Source: JANQGH01 sp039177555
GTDB taxonomy: Bacteria > Pseudomonadota > Alphaproteobacteria > DSM-16000 > Inquilinaceae
Length of the DNA stretch: 32,716 nucleotides
NCBI GenBank assembly: GCA_039177555.1
Contig: JBCDFV010000047.1
Span: forward strand, 1-32,716
Direction of reading: 5' to 3'
In this document: piece by piece, positions 14,311 to 22,176 of the stretch
Numbering within the stretch: position 1 is the first letter of the stretch
How the letters are laid out: each line of letters starts with the position of its first letter
Notes under the pieces: model-generated
Told to the model about the DNA's origin: nothing
The model's input: only the letters and a program-made list of their open reading frames with translations
The model's database searches: none
Translations under genes and position numbers: made by a program

Positions 14311-15372
14311 TCAGGCGGCCTGCTGGGGCGTCGGGCCGACATAGCGCGATTGGGGCCTGATCAACCGTCCGGTCGCCTCCTGTTCCATCACATGGGCGGC
14401 CCAGCCGGCCACACGGCCCATGGCAAAGACCGGCGTGAACAGCGACCGGTCGAGGCCGATGCGGTCCAGAAGCAACGCCGTGTAGAACTCGACATTCGTC
14501 TCCAACCGGCGGCCGGGTTTGTGCCGGGCGAGATGCGCGATCGCCGCCTGCTCCACCTTTTCGGCGAACGCGATCCGGTCGCCCTTCAGCCGTGCGACCG
14601 CGCGTTTCAGCACATCGGCGCGCGGATCGCGCACCTTATAGACCCGGTGGCCGAAGCCCATCAGCCGGTCGCCCTGCCTTAGCGTTTCGTCAAGCCAGGT
14701 GTCGATACGATCCTCGCCGCCGATGGCGTCGAGCATATCCAGCACCGGACCTGGGGCGCCGCCATGCAGCGGGCCTTTCAGGGCGCAGAGCGCGGCGACG
14801 ACCGACGACACCATGCCGGCCCGTGTCGACGCCACGACCCTGGCCGCGAAGGTCGAGGCATTCAGTCCATGGTCCGCGACGGTGACCAGATAGGTATCGA
14901 GACCCACGACGATCGCCGGGTCGGGGGTCTTGCCGGCCAGCATCGCCAGAAAATCGGCCGACTGGCCGAGGTCCGGGTTGGGTTCGATCGGCTGCAGACC
15001 GCGCCGATGGCGATCCAGCGCGGCGACGAAGACCGGGACGGCGCCGGTCACTTGTACGGCCGGATCGAGGTCGGTCTTATCCGCCAGCCCAGACAGCATC
15101 AGCCGAAGGCCCTCGACCGGCGTCAACCCGGCGGCGGCGGGCAGCAGGCGCGCGACCCGATCGAACGCCTGCTGTCTGGCGGCGCCCAAGCGCGCCTTCA
15201 GATCGCCTTGCGTGTCCGTCAGGCCGTCCCAAAGCAGGGCGCAAACGCCCTCGAAATCAAGCGTTGCCGCCGCATCCAACGGCAACCCCTTCAGGATCAA
15301 GGTCCCGGTTTCACCATCGACGTGACTGAGCGCTGTTTCCGCGGCAATCACGCCATCCAGCCCGACACTCAT
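14311..15372 (-). CDS. Citrate synthase/2-methylcitrate synthase family protein
   Basis: This 353-residue short-form enzyme of the citrate synthase family condenses acetyl- or propionyl-CoA with oxaloacetate. Oxaloacetate and catalytic positions are recognisable: H168 in ADHGLNASTFAARVV, H203 in GPLHGGAPGPV, H242 and R251 in GFGHRVYKVRDPRA, an Arg in FAMGRVAGWAAHVMEQ, and LIRPQSRYVGP near the C-terminus. The catalytic Asp of the usual NVDFY motif is Glu here (TNVEFYTAL, E295). The ATG at 15372 follows AGGAG. The gene is divergent from a second citrate-synthase-family gene fused to a DNA-binding domain, across a 92-base dyad-rich gap, suggesting joint control. Whether it makes citrate or 2-methylcitrate cannot be told; no prp genes are present. 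Confidence 0.9.
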   Translation of the reverse strand: MSVGLDGVIAAETALSHVDGETGTLILKGLPLDAAATLDFEGVCALLWDGLTDTQGDLKARLGAARQQAFDRVARLLPAAAGLTPVEGLRLMLSGLADKTDLDPAVQVTGAVPVFVAALDRHRRGLQPIEPNPDLGQSADFLAMLAGKTPDPAIVVGLDTYLVTVADHGLNASTFAARVVASTRAGMVSSVVAALCALKGPLHGGAPGPVLDMLDAIGGEDRIDTWLDETLRQGDRLMGFGHRVYKVRDPRADVLKRAVARLKGDRIAFAEKVEQAAIAHLARHKPGRRLETNVEFYTALLLDRIGLDRSLFTPVFAMGRVAGWAAHVMEQEATGRLIRPQSRYVGPTPQQAA

Positions 15373-15407
15373 ACTCTCAACTCCTAAAATCGACTGTCCA
15401 TCTGCCC

Positions 15408-15456
15408 CATCTTTGAAGATGCATCATTGTTGTCAATCTTGATTGAATTGATCAAT
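15408..15456. promoter_or_regulatory. Cluster of operator-like dyads between the citrate synthase genes
   Basis: In 92 bases there are four symmetric elements: CATCTT-TG-AAGATG (15408-15421, perfect arms), GATGCATC (15418-15425), TCAATC-TT-GATTGA (15433-15446, perfect arms) and ATTGATCAAT (15447-15456). On the minus strand a perfect TTGACA (15436-15431) suitable as a -35 lies inside the third element, so a bound protein there could block transcription of the short citrate synthase gene. A TATAAT occurs at 15456-15461, but it ends only 4 bases before the plus-strand ATG. The natural candidate regulator is the helix-turn-helix citrate synthase itself. Confidence 0.5.
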
Positions 15457-15464
15457 ATAATGCG

Positions 15465-16643
15465 ATGAAGACGGCCTTCCTGACGGCTGAAGAGGCTGCG
15501 GCTGAACTGAATGTCAGCCGGGCGACGCTCTACGCCTATGTCAGTCGCGGCTTGATCCGTTCGGAACCGCGCGCCCACAGCCGCAAGCGTCTTTATCGGG
15601 CCGAGGATGTCCGCCGCCTGATCGATGGTCGGGTTCGAGAACCTGGCGGCGACCGGGCATCGCGTGCGTCGCTGCCGGTTTTGGAGTCCGCGATCACCGA
15701 CATCGGGCCGCAAGGGTTTCGCTATCGCGGCCGTGAGGTCGCGGGCCTGGCGCAGGCGGCGAGTCTCGAAACCGTCGCCGGCCTGGTGTGGTCGGCCAGC
15801 GAGGACCCCTTTGCCGGCCCGCCGCCGATCTGGTCGGCCCCTGTCGTCGACCTGTGCGCCTCACTCGCCACCGCCGACCCGCTCGTGCGCGCCCAGGCGC
15901 TGCTGCCCGTCATCGGTGCCGAGGATCGCACCGCGCTCAACCGATCGCCGGCGGGCCTGGCCGACACCGGCGCCCAACTGCTGCGGTCTTTGACGGCCGT
16001 GATCATTGGATCGACGCCGAAGCAGGACGCCGTTCACGCGCAACTGGCGGCCGTCTGGCCGACGGCGGACGCCGCCCTTCTGCGCGCCGCGCTGGTCGTT
16101 TCGGCCGATCACGAGTTGAACGCGTCGACCTTCGCCGCCCGGGTCGTGACCTCGACCGGCGCCTCGCTCTATGCCGGTGTCACGGCCGGCCTGGCGGCGC
16201 TGGGCGGCCCGCGCCATGGCGGCATGACCGATCGGGTCGCGGCGTTGCTGCCGGCCTTGCTGGACGCCCCGGACGCTGAGCAAGCGATTGCCGAACGCCT
16301 TGGCCGTGGCGATCCTCTGCCCGGTTTCGGCCATCCGATCTATCCGGAGGGCGATCCCCGCGCGCCGATCCTGATCGACCTCATGCGACCGCACTTCACC
16401 GGTCAGCCTCGCTTCGATCAGGCCCTGGACATCGCCAGGGCGGCCACCGAGCTTGCGGCAAGCCCCCCGACAATCGACTTCGCCTTGACCCTCATGGCCA
16501 TCATGCTGGACCTGCCGCCGCGCGCGCCGCTGTGCCTGTTCGCCATCGGCCGGGCGGTCGGCTGGATTGGCCATGCCATGGAGCAGATCGCGGATGGCGG
16601 CCTGATCCGCCCACGCGCCCGCTATGTCGGTCTGCATCCTTAA
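15465..16643 (+). CDS. Citrate synthase-like protein with N-terminal MerR-type helix-turn-helix
   Basis: This 392-residue two-domain protein begins with a MerR-like DNA-binding segment. Residues 6-53 contain LTAEEAAAELNVSRATLYAY, RGLIRSEP and RLYRAEDVRRL. A citrate synthase fold follows (about 70-392) with H216 in ADHELNASTFAARVV, H251 in GGPRHGGMTDRV, H290 and R299 in GFGHPIYPEGDPRA, D338 in TIDFAL, FAIGRAVGWIGHAMEQ and LIRPRARYVG. The catalytic His/His/Asp set is present, but the Arg and Lys of GHRVYK are P and P (GHPIYP), so acyl-CoA handling may be altered. Fusions of this architecture occur in proteobacteria, but their role is not well defined. It may be an enzyme, or a regulator that senses oxaloacetate, CoA esters or citrate. 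No clear ribosome site precedes ATG 15465. It is divergent from the short citrate synthase gene. Confidence 0.9.
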   Translation: MKTAFLTAEEAAAELNVSRATLYAYVSRGLIRSEPRAHSRKRLYRAEDVRRLIDGRVREPGGDRASRASLPVLESAITDIGPQGFRYRGREVAGLAQAASLETVAGLVWSASEDPFAGPPPIWSAPVVDLCASLATADPLVRAQALLPVIGAEDRTALNRSPAGLADTGAQLLRSLTAVIIGSTPKQDAVHAQLAAVWPTADAALLRAALVVSADHELNASTFAARVVTSTGASLYAGVTAGLAALGGPRHGGMTDRVAALLPALLDAPDAEQAIAERLGRGDPLPGFGHPIYPEGDPRAPILIDLMRPHFTGQPRFDQALDIARAATELAASPPTIDFALTLMAIMLDLPPRAPLCLFAIGRAVGWIGHAMEQIADGGLIRPRARYVGLHP

Positions 16644-16692
16644 GAACTATCAGAAACTTTCGATCCCTTGCGAAAATATGCGATTGGCCATT

Positions 16693-16729
16693 GTGCCGAT
16701 CCGCCAACGCGCTAAGCTGAGGATCGCAC
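16693..16729 (+). promoter_or_regulatory. Imperfect inverted repeat ahead of galE
   Basis: GTGCCGATCC (16693-16702) and GGATCGCAC (16721-16729) pair except for one bulged C. It sits in the 125-base gap after the helix-turn-helix citrate synthase gene and 40 bases before the galE ATG. It could end the upstream message or regulate galETK; no T-run follows. Confidence 0.3.
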
Positions 16730-16768
16730 CCGTCGGCAACACAAAGACCGCGGGTTCTTGGAGGGACA

Positions 16769-17773
16769 ATGCCATCAGTCTTGGTCGTCGGCGGCGCCGG
16801 CTATATCGGCAGCCATACCTGCAAGGCGCTGGCCACGGACGGATTTACGCCGGTCGTTTTCGATGATCTGTCCGCCGGGCATGACTGGGCCGTCAAATGG
16901 GGGCCGCTGGAGGTCGGCGACATCGCCGATGCGGACCGCCTGGCACAGGTTCTGGCCGCCCATCGACCGATCGCGGCCATTCATCTCGGCGCCAGCATCC
17001 AGGTCGGCGAGTCGGTCAGGGCGCCGGACAAGTATTATCGCAACAATGTCGCGGGCAGCCTGACCCTGTTGTGTGCGCTGAAGGATGCGGGCATCGACAC
17101 GGTCGTCTTTTCCAGCACGGCAGCGGTCTACGGCCAGCCGGAAAACGTGCCCATTCCCGACGATGCGGCCAAACTGCCGATCAACCCATATGGCCGCAGC
17201 AAGTGGATGGTCGAACAGATCCTGACCGATTTCGGCGTGTTGGGGCTGAAGTCGATCGCGCTCAGATACTTCAATGCCGCGGGTGCTGACCCGGACGGCG
17301 AGATCGGCGAGGCCCATGACCCGGAATCCCACCTGGTGCCGCGCATCCTGATGGCGGCGGCCGGGGACGTGCCTGGCATCGACATCTACGGCACGGACTA
17401 TCCGACGCCGGACGGCACCGCGATCCGCGACTATATCCATGTCGCCGACCTGGCCGATGCCCACGTCAAGGCGTTGAAACATCTGCGTAATGGTGGCCCG
17501 TCGAGCGCCTACAATCTCGGCACCGGTTCAGGCGCGTCGGTGCGAGAGATCATCGCGGCCACCGAACGGGTGACAGGCCGCACCGTTCCCGTGCGCGAGA
17601 TCGAGCGGCGGCCGGGCGATCCGCCGCGCCTGGTCGCAGATCCCTCACGCGCCCGCGCCGATATCGGCCTCCAAACACCACGTTCGGACATCGAGACCAT
17701 CGTGGAAACCGCCTGGCGCTGGTACCGGGAGGGCGCGCGCGCTCACGGGTTCCGGCTGAAAGAACTGCAATAG
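16769..17773 (+). CDS. galE: UDP-glucose 4-epimerase
   Basis: GalE interconverts UDP-galactose and UDP-glucose with bound NAD in the cytoplasm, closing the Leloir pathway. The 334-residue product has the Rossmann motif GGAGYIGS (8-15), the extended-SDR catalytic set S115-S116-T117 (VVFSSTAAVYG) with Y141 and K145 in NPYGRSKWMVE, ALRYFNAAGADPDGEIGE, and DGTAIRDYIHVADLADAH. Length is normal. ATG 16769 follows GGAGGGAC closely. It is the first gene of galE-galT-galK, with 2 bases to galT and a 4-base galT/galK overlap, so all three are one transcript. It shares the region with an opposing galactoside import and hydrolysis operon. Confidence 0.97.
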   Translation: MPSVLVVGGAGYIGSHTCKALATDGFTPVVFDDLSAGHDWAVKWGPLEVGDIADADRLAQVLAAHRPIAAIHLGASIQVGESVRAPDKYYRNNVAGSLTLLCALKDAGIDTVVFSSTAAVYGQPENVPIPDDAAKLPINPYGRSKWMVEQILTDFGVLGLKSIALRYFNAAGADPDGEIGEAHDPESHLVPRILMAAAGDVPGIDIYGTDYPTPDGTAIRDYIHVADLADAHVKALKHLRNGGPSSAYNLGTGSGASVREIIAATERVTGRTVPVREIERRPGDPPRLVADPSRARADIGLQTPRSDIETIVETAWRWYREGARAHGFRLKELQ

Positions 17774-17775
17774 CC

Positions 17776-18861
17776 GTGGCTGGAATGTTGAACGCCCAGA
17801 CAACCCAACAGGTCCACCGGCGCCACCACGTCAAGAAGGACGGGCGCGACCTGTTCCTGTACAGCCACGCGCCGCACACGCTGGCCCCGACCAACGATCT
17901 CGACCCGGTGGCGAAGCCGGAACCGCATATGCGCTGGCATCCGCTGCGCCGCGAATGGGTGGCCTACGCCACCAATCGTCAGAACCGGACCTACAAGCCG
18001 CCGCCCGAATACTGCCCGTTGTGCCCGGTCAAGCCCGGTGCCTATCCGGGCGAAATCCCGTTCGAGACCTTTGACGTGGCGGTGTTCGAAAACCGCTTCC
18101 CCAGCTTCCACCTGGATGCGGCGACCGCGCCCGCTCTGCCGATCGAGACCAAGCCGGGCGTTGGACGGTGCGAGGTGGTTATCTACTCGCCAGACCATGT
18201 CGGCAGTCTTGCAACAATCGCGCAGGACCGGCGCGAACTGCTGATCCATGCTTGGGCCGACCGGTTGACCGACCTGCTGGGACGGCCGGAGATCGACTAC
18301 GTATTGCCGTTCGAAAACCGGGGCGAGGCGGTCGGTGCGACGCTGCACCATCCGCATGGTCAGATCTACGCGCTGGGCTTCCGGCCGCCGATCATCGAGA
18401 CCCAGGCGGCCAGCTTTCGCGACGGCCCGGTGCTGGACCAGTTGCGCGACCAGATCGGCGATCGCTACGATGTGGTCACCGGATCGACCATGGCAGCGTT
18501 CGTGCCGCCTTTCGCACGCTTTCCTTTTGAGATCTGGGTCGCGCCCTTCGCCCACCACGCCGGACCGTGGAGCCTGTCGTCGGCGGAGATCACCGACCTG
18601 GCCGCCGTGCTGGGCGAAGTCGTCGCGACCTATGACGCGCTGTTCGATCAGCCGATGCCCTACTTCATGCACCTGATGGCGGCGCCGAAGGGTGAGGAAG
18701 AGACCTTCCAGTTTCACTTTCAGTTCCTGCCCCTGCAGCGTAGCGCCGACAAGCTGAAATATCTGGCCGCCATGGAACAGGGCACGGGCGTGTTCCTGGC
18801 CGACGTGGCGCCGGAGGAAATGGTCGACCGGCTGCGCGACGCGCGACCCGGCCGCCGATGA
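17776..18861 (+). CDS. galT: Galactose-1-phosphate uridylyltransferase
   Basis: GalT transfers UMP from UDP-glucose to galactose 1-phosphate, giving UDP-galactose and glucose 1-phosphate. The 361-residue product has HHPHGQIYA (191-199), with H194 as the uridylylated nucleophile, and a CPLCP pair (C80, C83) in the position of the structural zinc ligands. Other signatures are MRWHPLRREWVAYATNR (52-68), FENRFPSF, YVLPFENRGEAVGATLHHPHG and MHLMAAP. The start is GTG 17776, 2 bases after the galE stop; ATG 17785 is an equally reasonable start three codons later. Its last 4 bases overlap galK (ATGA), indicating translational coupling. Confidence 0.97.
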   Translation: MAGMLNAQTTQQVHRRHHVKKDGRDLFLYSHAPHTLAPTNDLDPVAKPEPHMRWHPLRREWVAYATNRQNRTYKPPPEYCPLCPVKPGAYPGEIPFETFDVAVFENRFPSFHLDAATAPALPIETKPGVGRCEVVIYSPDHVGSLATIAQDRRELLIHAWADRLTDLLGRPEIDYVLPFENRGEAVGATLHHPHGQIYALGFRPPIIETQAASFRDGPVLDQLRDQIGDRYDVVTGSTMAAFVPPFARFPFEIWVAPFAHHAGPWSLSSAEITDLAAVLGEVVATYDALFDQPMPYFMHLMAAPKGEEETFQFHFQFLPLQRSADKLKYLAAMEQGTGVFLADVAPEEMVDRLRDARPGRR

Positions 18862-19958
18862 CCGTCGAGACCCGCGCCCACGCGCTGTTCACCCAGACGT
18901 TCGGCGGCGAGCCGGCCGCGGTCGCCAGCGCGCCGGCGCGCGCAAACCTGCTGGGCGAGCATACGGACTATAATGACGGCTTTGTTCTGCCGACCCCGCT
19001 GGACTGCCATACGGGCATTGCGCTGACGCCGACCGAGGGAGATTTCGGGCAGGTCGAAGGGGTTAGCGAAGGGTTCGGCGGACCATTTCATGCCGACCTG
19101 GTGCATGGCAGGCGGGAGGACTGGCTGGACTATGCGCTTGGCTGCCTGCACGCGCTCAGCAACGCCGGAACGACCGCGCCCGCGTTTCGCCTGGCGGCGG
19201 TAACCGACATCCCGGTCGGCGCCGGCGTTTCCAGTTCGGCCGCGTTCGAGGTCGCCATTCTCAAGGCGATACGCACGGCACTGGACTTGGCCATCGACGA
19301 TGCAGAAGTCGCCCGGCTCGCCCAGTTTGCCGAAAGCGAGTTCGTCGGCATGCCCTGCGGCATCATGGACCAGATGGCGGCGAGTGTCGCCCGACCCGGC
19401 GAAGCGCTGTTTCTGGACACCCGTGATCTGATGACGGAGACAGTGCCCCTGCCCGCCGGCCACCACATCGCCGTGGTCTATTCCGGCGTCAAGCACCAGT
19501 TGACGGATGGCGGATACGGTCAGCGGGTCGCGGAGTGTCAGGCGGCCTGCCGGGCATTGGGTGTCGCCAGCCTGCGCGATCTGTCAATGGACGATTTACC
19601 GAGGATCGGGGCCTTGCCAGCGCCACTGAACCAGCGCGCGCGGCATGTGGTGACCGAGAACCAGCGTGTCCTGGACGGGGTTGCCGCCCTGCGCGGCGGT
19701 GATCCGATGGCGTTCGGCCGCCTGATGGCGGCGAGCCATGACTCTCAACGCGACGACTACGCCGTCTCCGTGCCGGCGGTCGATGCGCTGGTCGACGTGG
19801 CCCTAGAGATCGGCGCGGTCGGCGCCCGCCTCACTGGCGGCGGTTTTGGCGGCTCGATCGTTGCGCTGGTCAAGAGCGACGGGTTCGACGATTGGCTCGA
19901 TCAGGTGCTGACGCGACAACCGGATGCGCGGTTTGTGGCCACCGTCAGCGAGAGCTAG
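18858..19958 (+). CDS. galK: Galactokinase
   Basis: GalK phosphorylates galactose released by the nearby galactosidases at C1 using ATP. This 366-residue GHMP kinase has the N-terminal galactokinase signature, slightly altered (APARANLLGEHTDYNDGFVLP, 25-45; usually PGRVNLIGEHTDYNDG). R28 is kept. The ATP loop is IPVGAGVSSSAAFEVA (118-133), the catalytic Asp is D171 in GIMDQMA, and the third GHMP motif is GARLTGGGFGGSIVALV. Its stop is only 5 bases from the stop of the convergent alpha-galactosidase gene. The two operons therefore have no room for an intergenic terminator, and the transcripts may overlap at their 3' ends. Confidence 0.97.
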   Translation: MTVETRAHALFTQTFGGEPAAVASAPARANLLGEHTDYNDGFVLPTPLDCHTGIALTPTEGDFGQVEGVSEGFGGPFHADLVHGRREDWLDYALGCLHALSNAGTTAPAFRLAAVTDIPVGAGVSSSAAFEVAILKAIRTALDLAIDDAEVARLAQFAESEFVGMPCGIMDQMAASVARPGEALFLDTRDLMTETVPLPAGHHIAVVYSGVKHQLTDGGYGQRVAECQAACRALGVASLRDLSMDDLPRIGALPAPLNQRARHVVTENQRVLDGVAALRGGDPMAFGRLMAASHDSQRDDYAVSVPAVDALVDVALEIGAVGARLTGGGFGGSIVALVKSDGFDDWLDQVLTRQPDARFVATVSES

Positions 19959-19963
19959 TCCAT

Positions 19964-22135
19964 CTAATCCATCGCCTGCACATGCAGCAAAAGGGCGCTG
20001 CGGGGCCATAGGGTCGGCAATTGCAAACCGATGGCGGTCAGCGCCGATCCGGCCAGAATGATGCCGTTCGCGCCCGACATGGCGGCAATCGACGGTGTGT
20101 CGGCCCGCGCCCCTTCCGGGGCCGGCAAGGCGAAACGAACGCGGTAGGACCGGTCGGACGACAGGCCAAGCAGGCGCACGGGCGGCGAGATCGTGGTTTC
20201 GGGCGAATCGAGCTGGACGACCGCGTACATCGCCTCGGCCCCGTCCGGCGCGACCACGCCATGGCCCATGCGCCCCGGCTCCAGATCGTCTTCCAGGCGC
20301 ACATAGCGGCCGGTATGCAGCAGCGCGCGGTGATGTTTGTGGACCGAGATGACCTGTGCGATCTCGTCCAGTTCGGACTGGCCGAGGTCGAGCAGGTTCA
20401 GTTCCAGCCCCATATGGCCGAACAGCGCCGTGATCGCGCGAAACTCCAGCCTGTCATGGCCGCCAGTCGTGTGCGCCGGGTTTGGGCCGATATGGCAGCC
20501 CAGCACGCACAGCGGCAGGAAGCGGGCCGCGCCGCGCTGAATGCGCTGGCGTTCATGGGCGTCGTTGCAGTCGCTGGTCCAGACCCGATGGGTCCTGGCA
20601 AGCGCGCCATAGTCGGCACGCGACCCTCCGGACGCGCAGCTTTCGATCTCGACCGAGGGATGGGCCGCGCGCAACCGCTCAATCAGCGCGTAGACGGCCT
20701 TTGTCTGCGCCGACTGCACGGGCACGCCGGCGCTGGCGCTCGGCGCCAGATCCCGGTTCATGTCCCATTTCAGATAGGAGATCTCATGGGTTTTCAGCAG
20801 GGTGTCGAGCGCCTGCCAGACATGGTCGAAGGCCTCCGGCAAGGTCAGGTCCAAGACCAGTTGATGGCGCGCGGTGGGCCGGCGGCGCCCGGGCACATGC
20901 AAGGCCCAATCGGGATGGGCCTGGTAGAGGTCGCTTTGCGGGCTGACCATTTCCGGCTCAACCCAGAGGCCGAATTCCATCCCCAAACCGCGCACGTGAT
21001 CGATTAGCGGGTGCAGGCCGGCCGGCCATTTGCGATGGTCGATCTGCCAGTCGCCCAGGCTGGTCGTGTCGTCGTCGCGCCCCGACAGGTCCCCACCGAA
21101 CCAGCCATCGTCGAGCACGAAGCGTTCCGCACCGACGGCGGCCGCCCGATCGGCGAGCGCCGCGAGCCGGTCCAGATCGTGGCTGAAATAGACCGCTTCC
21201 CAGGTGTTGGCGATCACCGGGCGCGGCTTCATCGAACCGCCGGGCCAAGTGATCAGTTTGTCGCGGACGAAACGGTGGAACCGGTCGGTCAGGCCGTTCA
21301 GCCCGTCCGCGCTGTAGGCCCCATAGGCCCAAGGCGAGGTGTACGCGGCACCAGCTGGTAGCTTGACCTCCCCAGGGGACAGCAGTTCGCCGAGCTGAAC
21401 CTGGCGGCCGCCGTCGGACAAGGTTTCCGCCAGCATGCGATGATTGCCGCTCCAGCCCAAATGGCAGCCCCAGACCTCGCCCATGGTTTCGCCGAACCCC
21501 TGGGTGCCGACGATCATCCCAGGGAACGTGTCGTGGGACGTTCGGCCCTTACGGTTTTCGCGGACATAGCGCCCGAGCGACAGCGCAACACGCCGTTCCT
21601 GAAACTCACGGCTCCACCTGCCTTCGAAGCTCAGCGCCTCGCGTGCGCGCCAGGGCATCGCCCAGGACGCGGCGGTACACCAGCCGATGTCGAACGGCCG
21701 GTCGCCGTCGTTTCGTAAGGTGGTCCGCTGGGCCAGGACGCCTGTTTCCGGGTCCAGCTTCAGCTCAAGATCGACCGACAGACGGGCAATCTCGTCGCAG
21801 AGCTTGAAGACGAAGCCGTTTTCCAACGCTTCGACTTTCGTCAATGCGAGGTCGGTGACGCTGTCCAGGCCATCGCGCGAGCCCTCGATGGCCGGCTGGC
21901 CAAAGAACCCCAATCCGGACTGGGGCAGCAGGGTCAGCGGCACGTCCTCGTCGACGCTGTTTAGATAGACCGGGCGTTCGCCGCTGTCTTCGATGCCGGC
22001 CAGCGGCATCCGGTCAGGAAGGGCGCGGCCCCAGTGCAAAAGCTTGGGGACCACGCCGCCGATACCGATCAGCAACGTGGTCCCCGACGCGTCCAATCGA
22101 AGGACACCATCCGACGCAAACGATGTGTTCACCAC
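19964..22135 (-). CDS. Alpha-galactosidase, GH36 family
   Basis: This 723-residue intracellular enzyme (no signal peptide) removes terminal alpha-galactosyl residues. The catalytic barrel has LDDGWFGG (341-348), EFGLWVEPEMVSPQSDLYQAHPDW with the acidic pair, YLKWDMNRDL with nucleophile D458, and an acid/base segment WTSDCNDAHERQRIQ with D522. Most GH36 enzymes read SDNTD here; this one reads SDCND. The N-terminal beta-sandwich domain (about 1-300) and the C-terminal domain are complete, giving the usual length for bacterial tetrameric GH36. The start is one of two consecutive GTG codons (22135 or 22132), after a purine-rich run. It is last in the minus-strand operon, 41 bases after the second permease gene. 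It acts on sugar imported by that transporter. Confidence 0.95.
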   Translation of the reverse strand: MVNTSFASDGVLRLDASGTTLLIGIGGVVPKLLHWGRALPDRMPLAGIEDSGERPVYLNSVDEDVPLTLLPQSGLGFFGQPAIEGSRDGLDSVTDLALTKVEALENGFVFKLCDEIARLSVDLELKLDPETGVLAQRTTLRNDGDRPFDIGWCTAASWAMPWRAREALSFEGRWSREFQERRVALSLGRYVRENRKGRTSHDTFPGMIVGTQGFGETMGEVWGCHLGWSGNHRMLAETLSDGGRQVQLGELLSPGEVKLPAGAAYTSPWAYGAYSADGLNGLTDRFHRFVRDKLITWPGGSMKPRPVIANTWEAVYFSHDLDRLAALADRAAAVGAERFVLDDGWFGGDLSGRDDDTTSLGDWQIDHRKWPAGLHPLIDHVRGLGMEFGLWVEPEMVSPQSDLYQAHPDWALHVPGRRRPTARHQLVLDLTLPEAFDHVWQALDTLLKTHEISYLKWDMNRDLAPSASAGVPVQSAQTKAVYALIERLRAAHPSVEIESCASGGSRADYGALARTHRVWTSDCNDAHERQRIQRGAARFLPLCVLGCHIGPNPAHTTGGHDRLEFRAITALFGHMGLELNLLDLGQSELDEIAQVISVHKHHRALLHTGRYVRLEDDLEPGRMGHGVVAPDGAEAMYAVVQLDSPETTISPPVRLLGLSSDRSYRVRFALPAPEGARADTPSIAAMSGANGIILAGSALTAIGLQLPTLWPRSALLLHVQAMD

Positions 22136-22176
22136 TAACGGTCAGCCCTCGCCCTCCGAATCGCTATGCGACGATC

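Noticed and set aside
15456..15461. TATAAT as -10 box for the helix-turn-helix citrate synthase
   Set aside because: It ends 4 bases before the ATG, which would place the transcription start inside the gene; kept only as an observation within the dyad cluster.
19959..19963. Shared terminator between galK and the alpha-galactosidase gene
   Set aside because: Only 5 bases separate the stops and no hairpin spans them.
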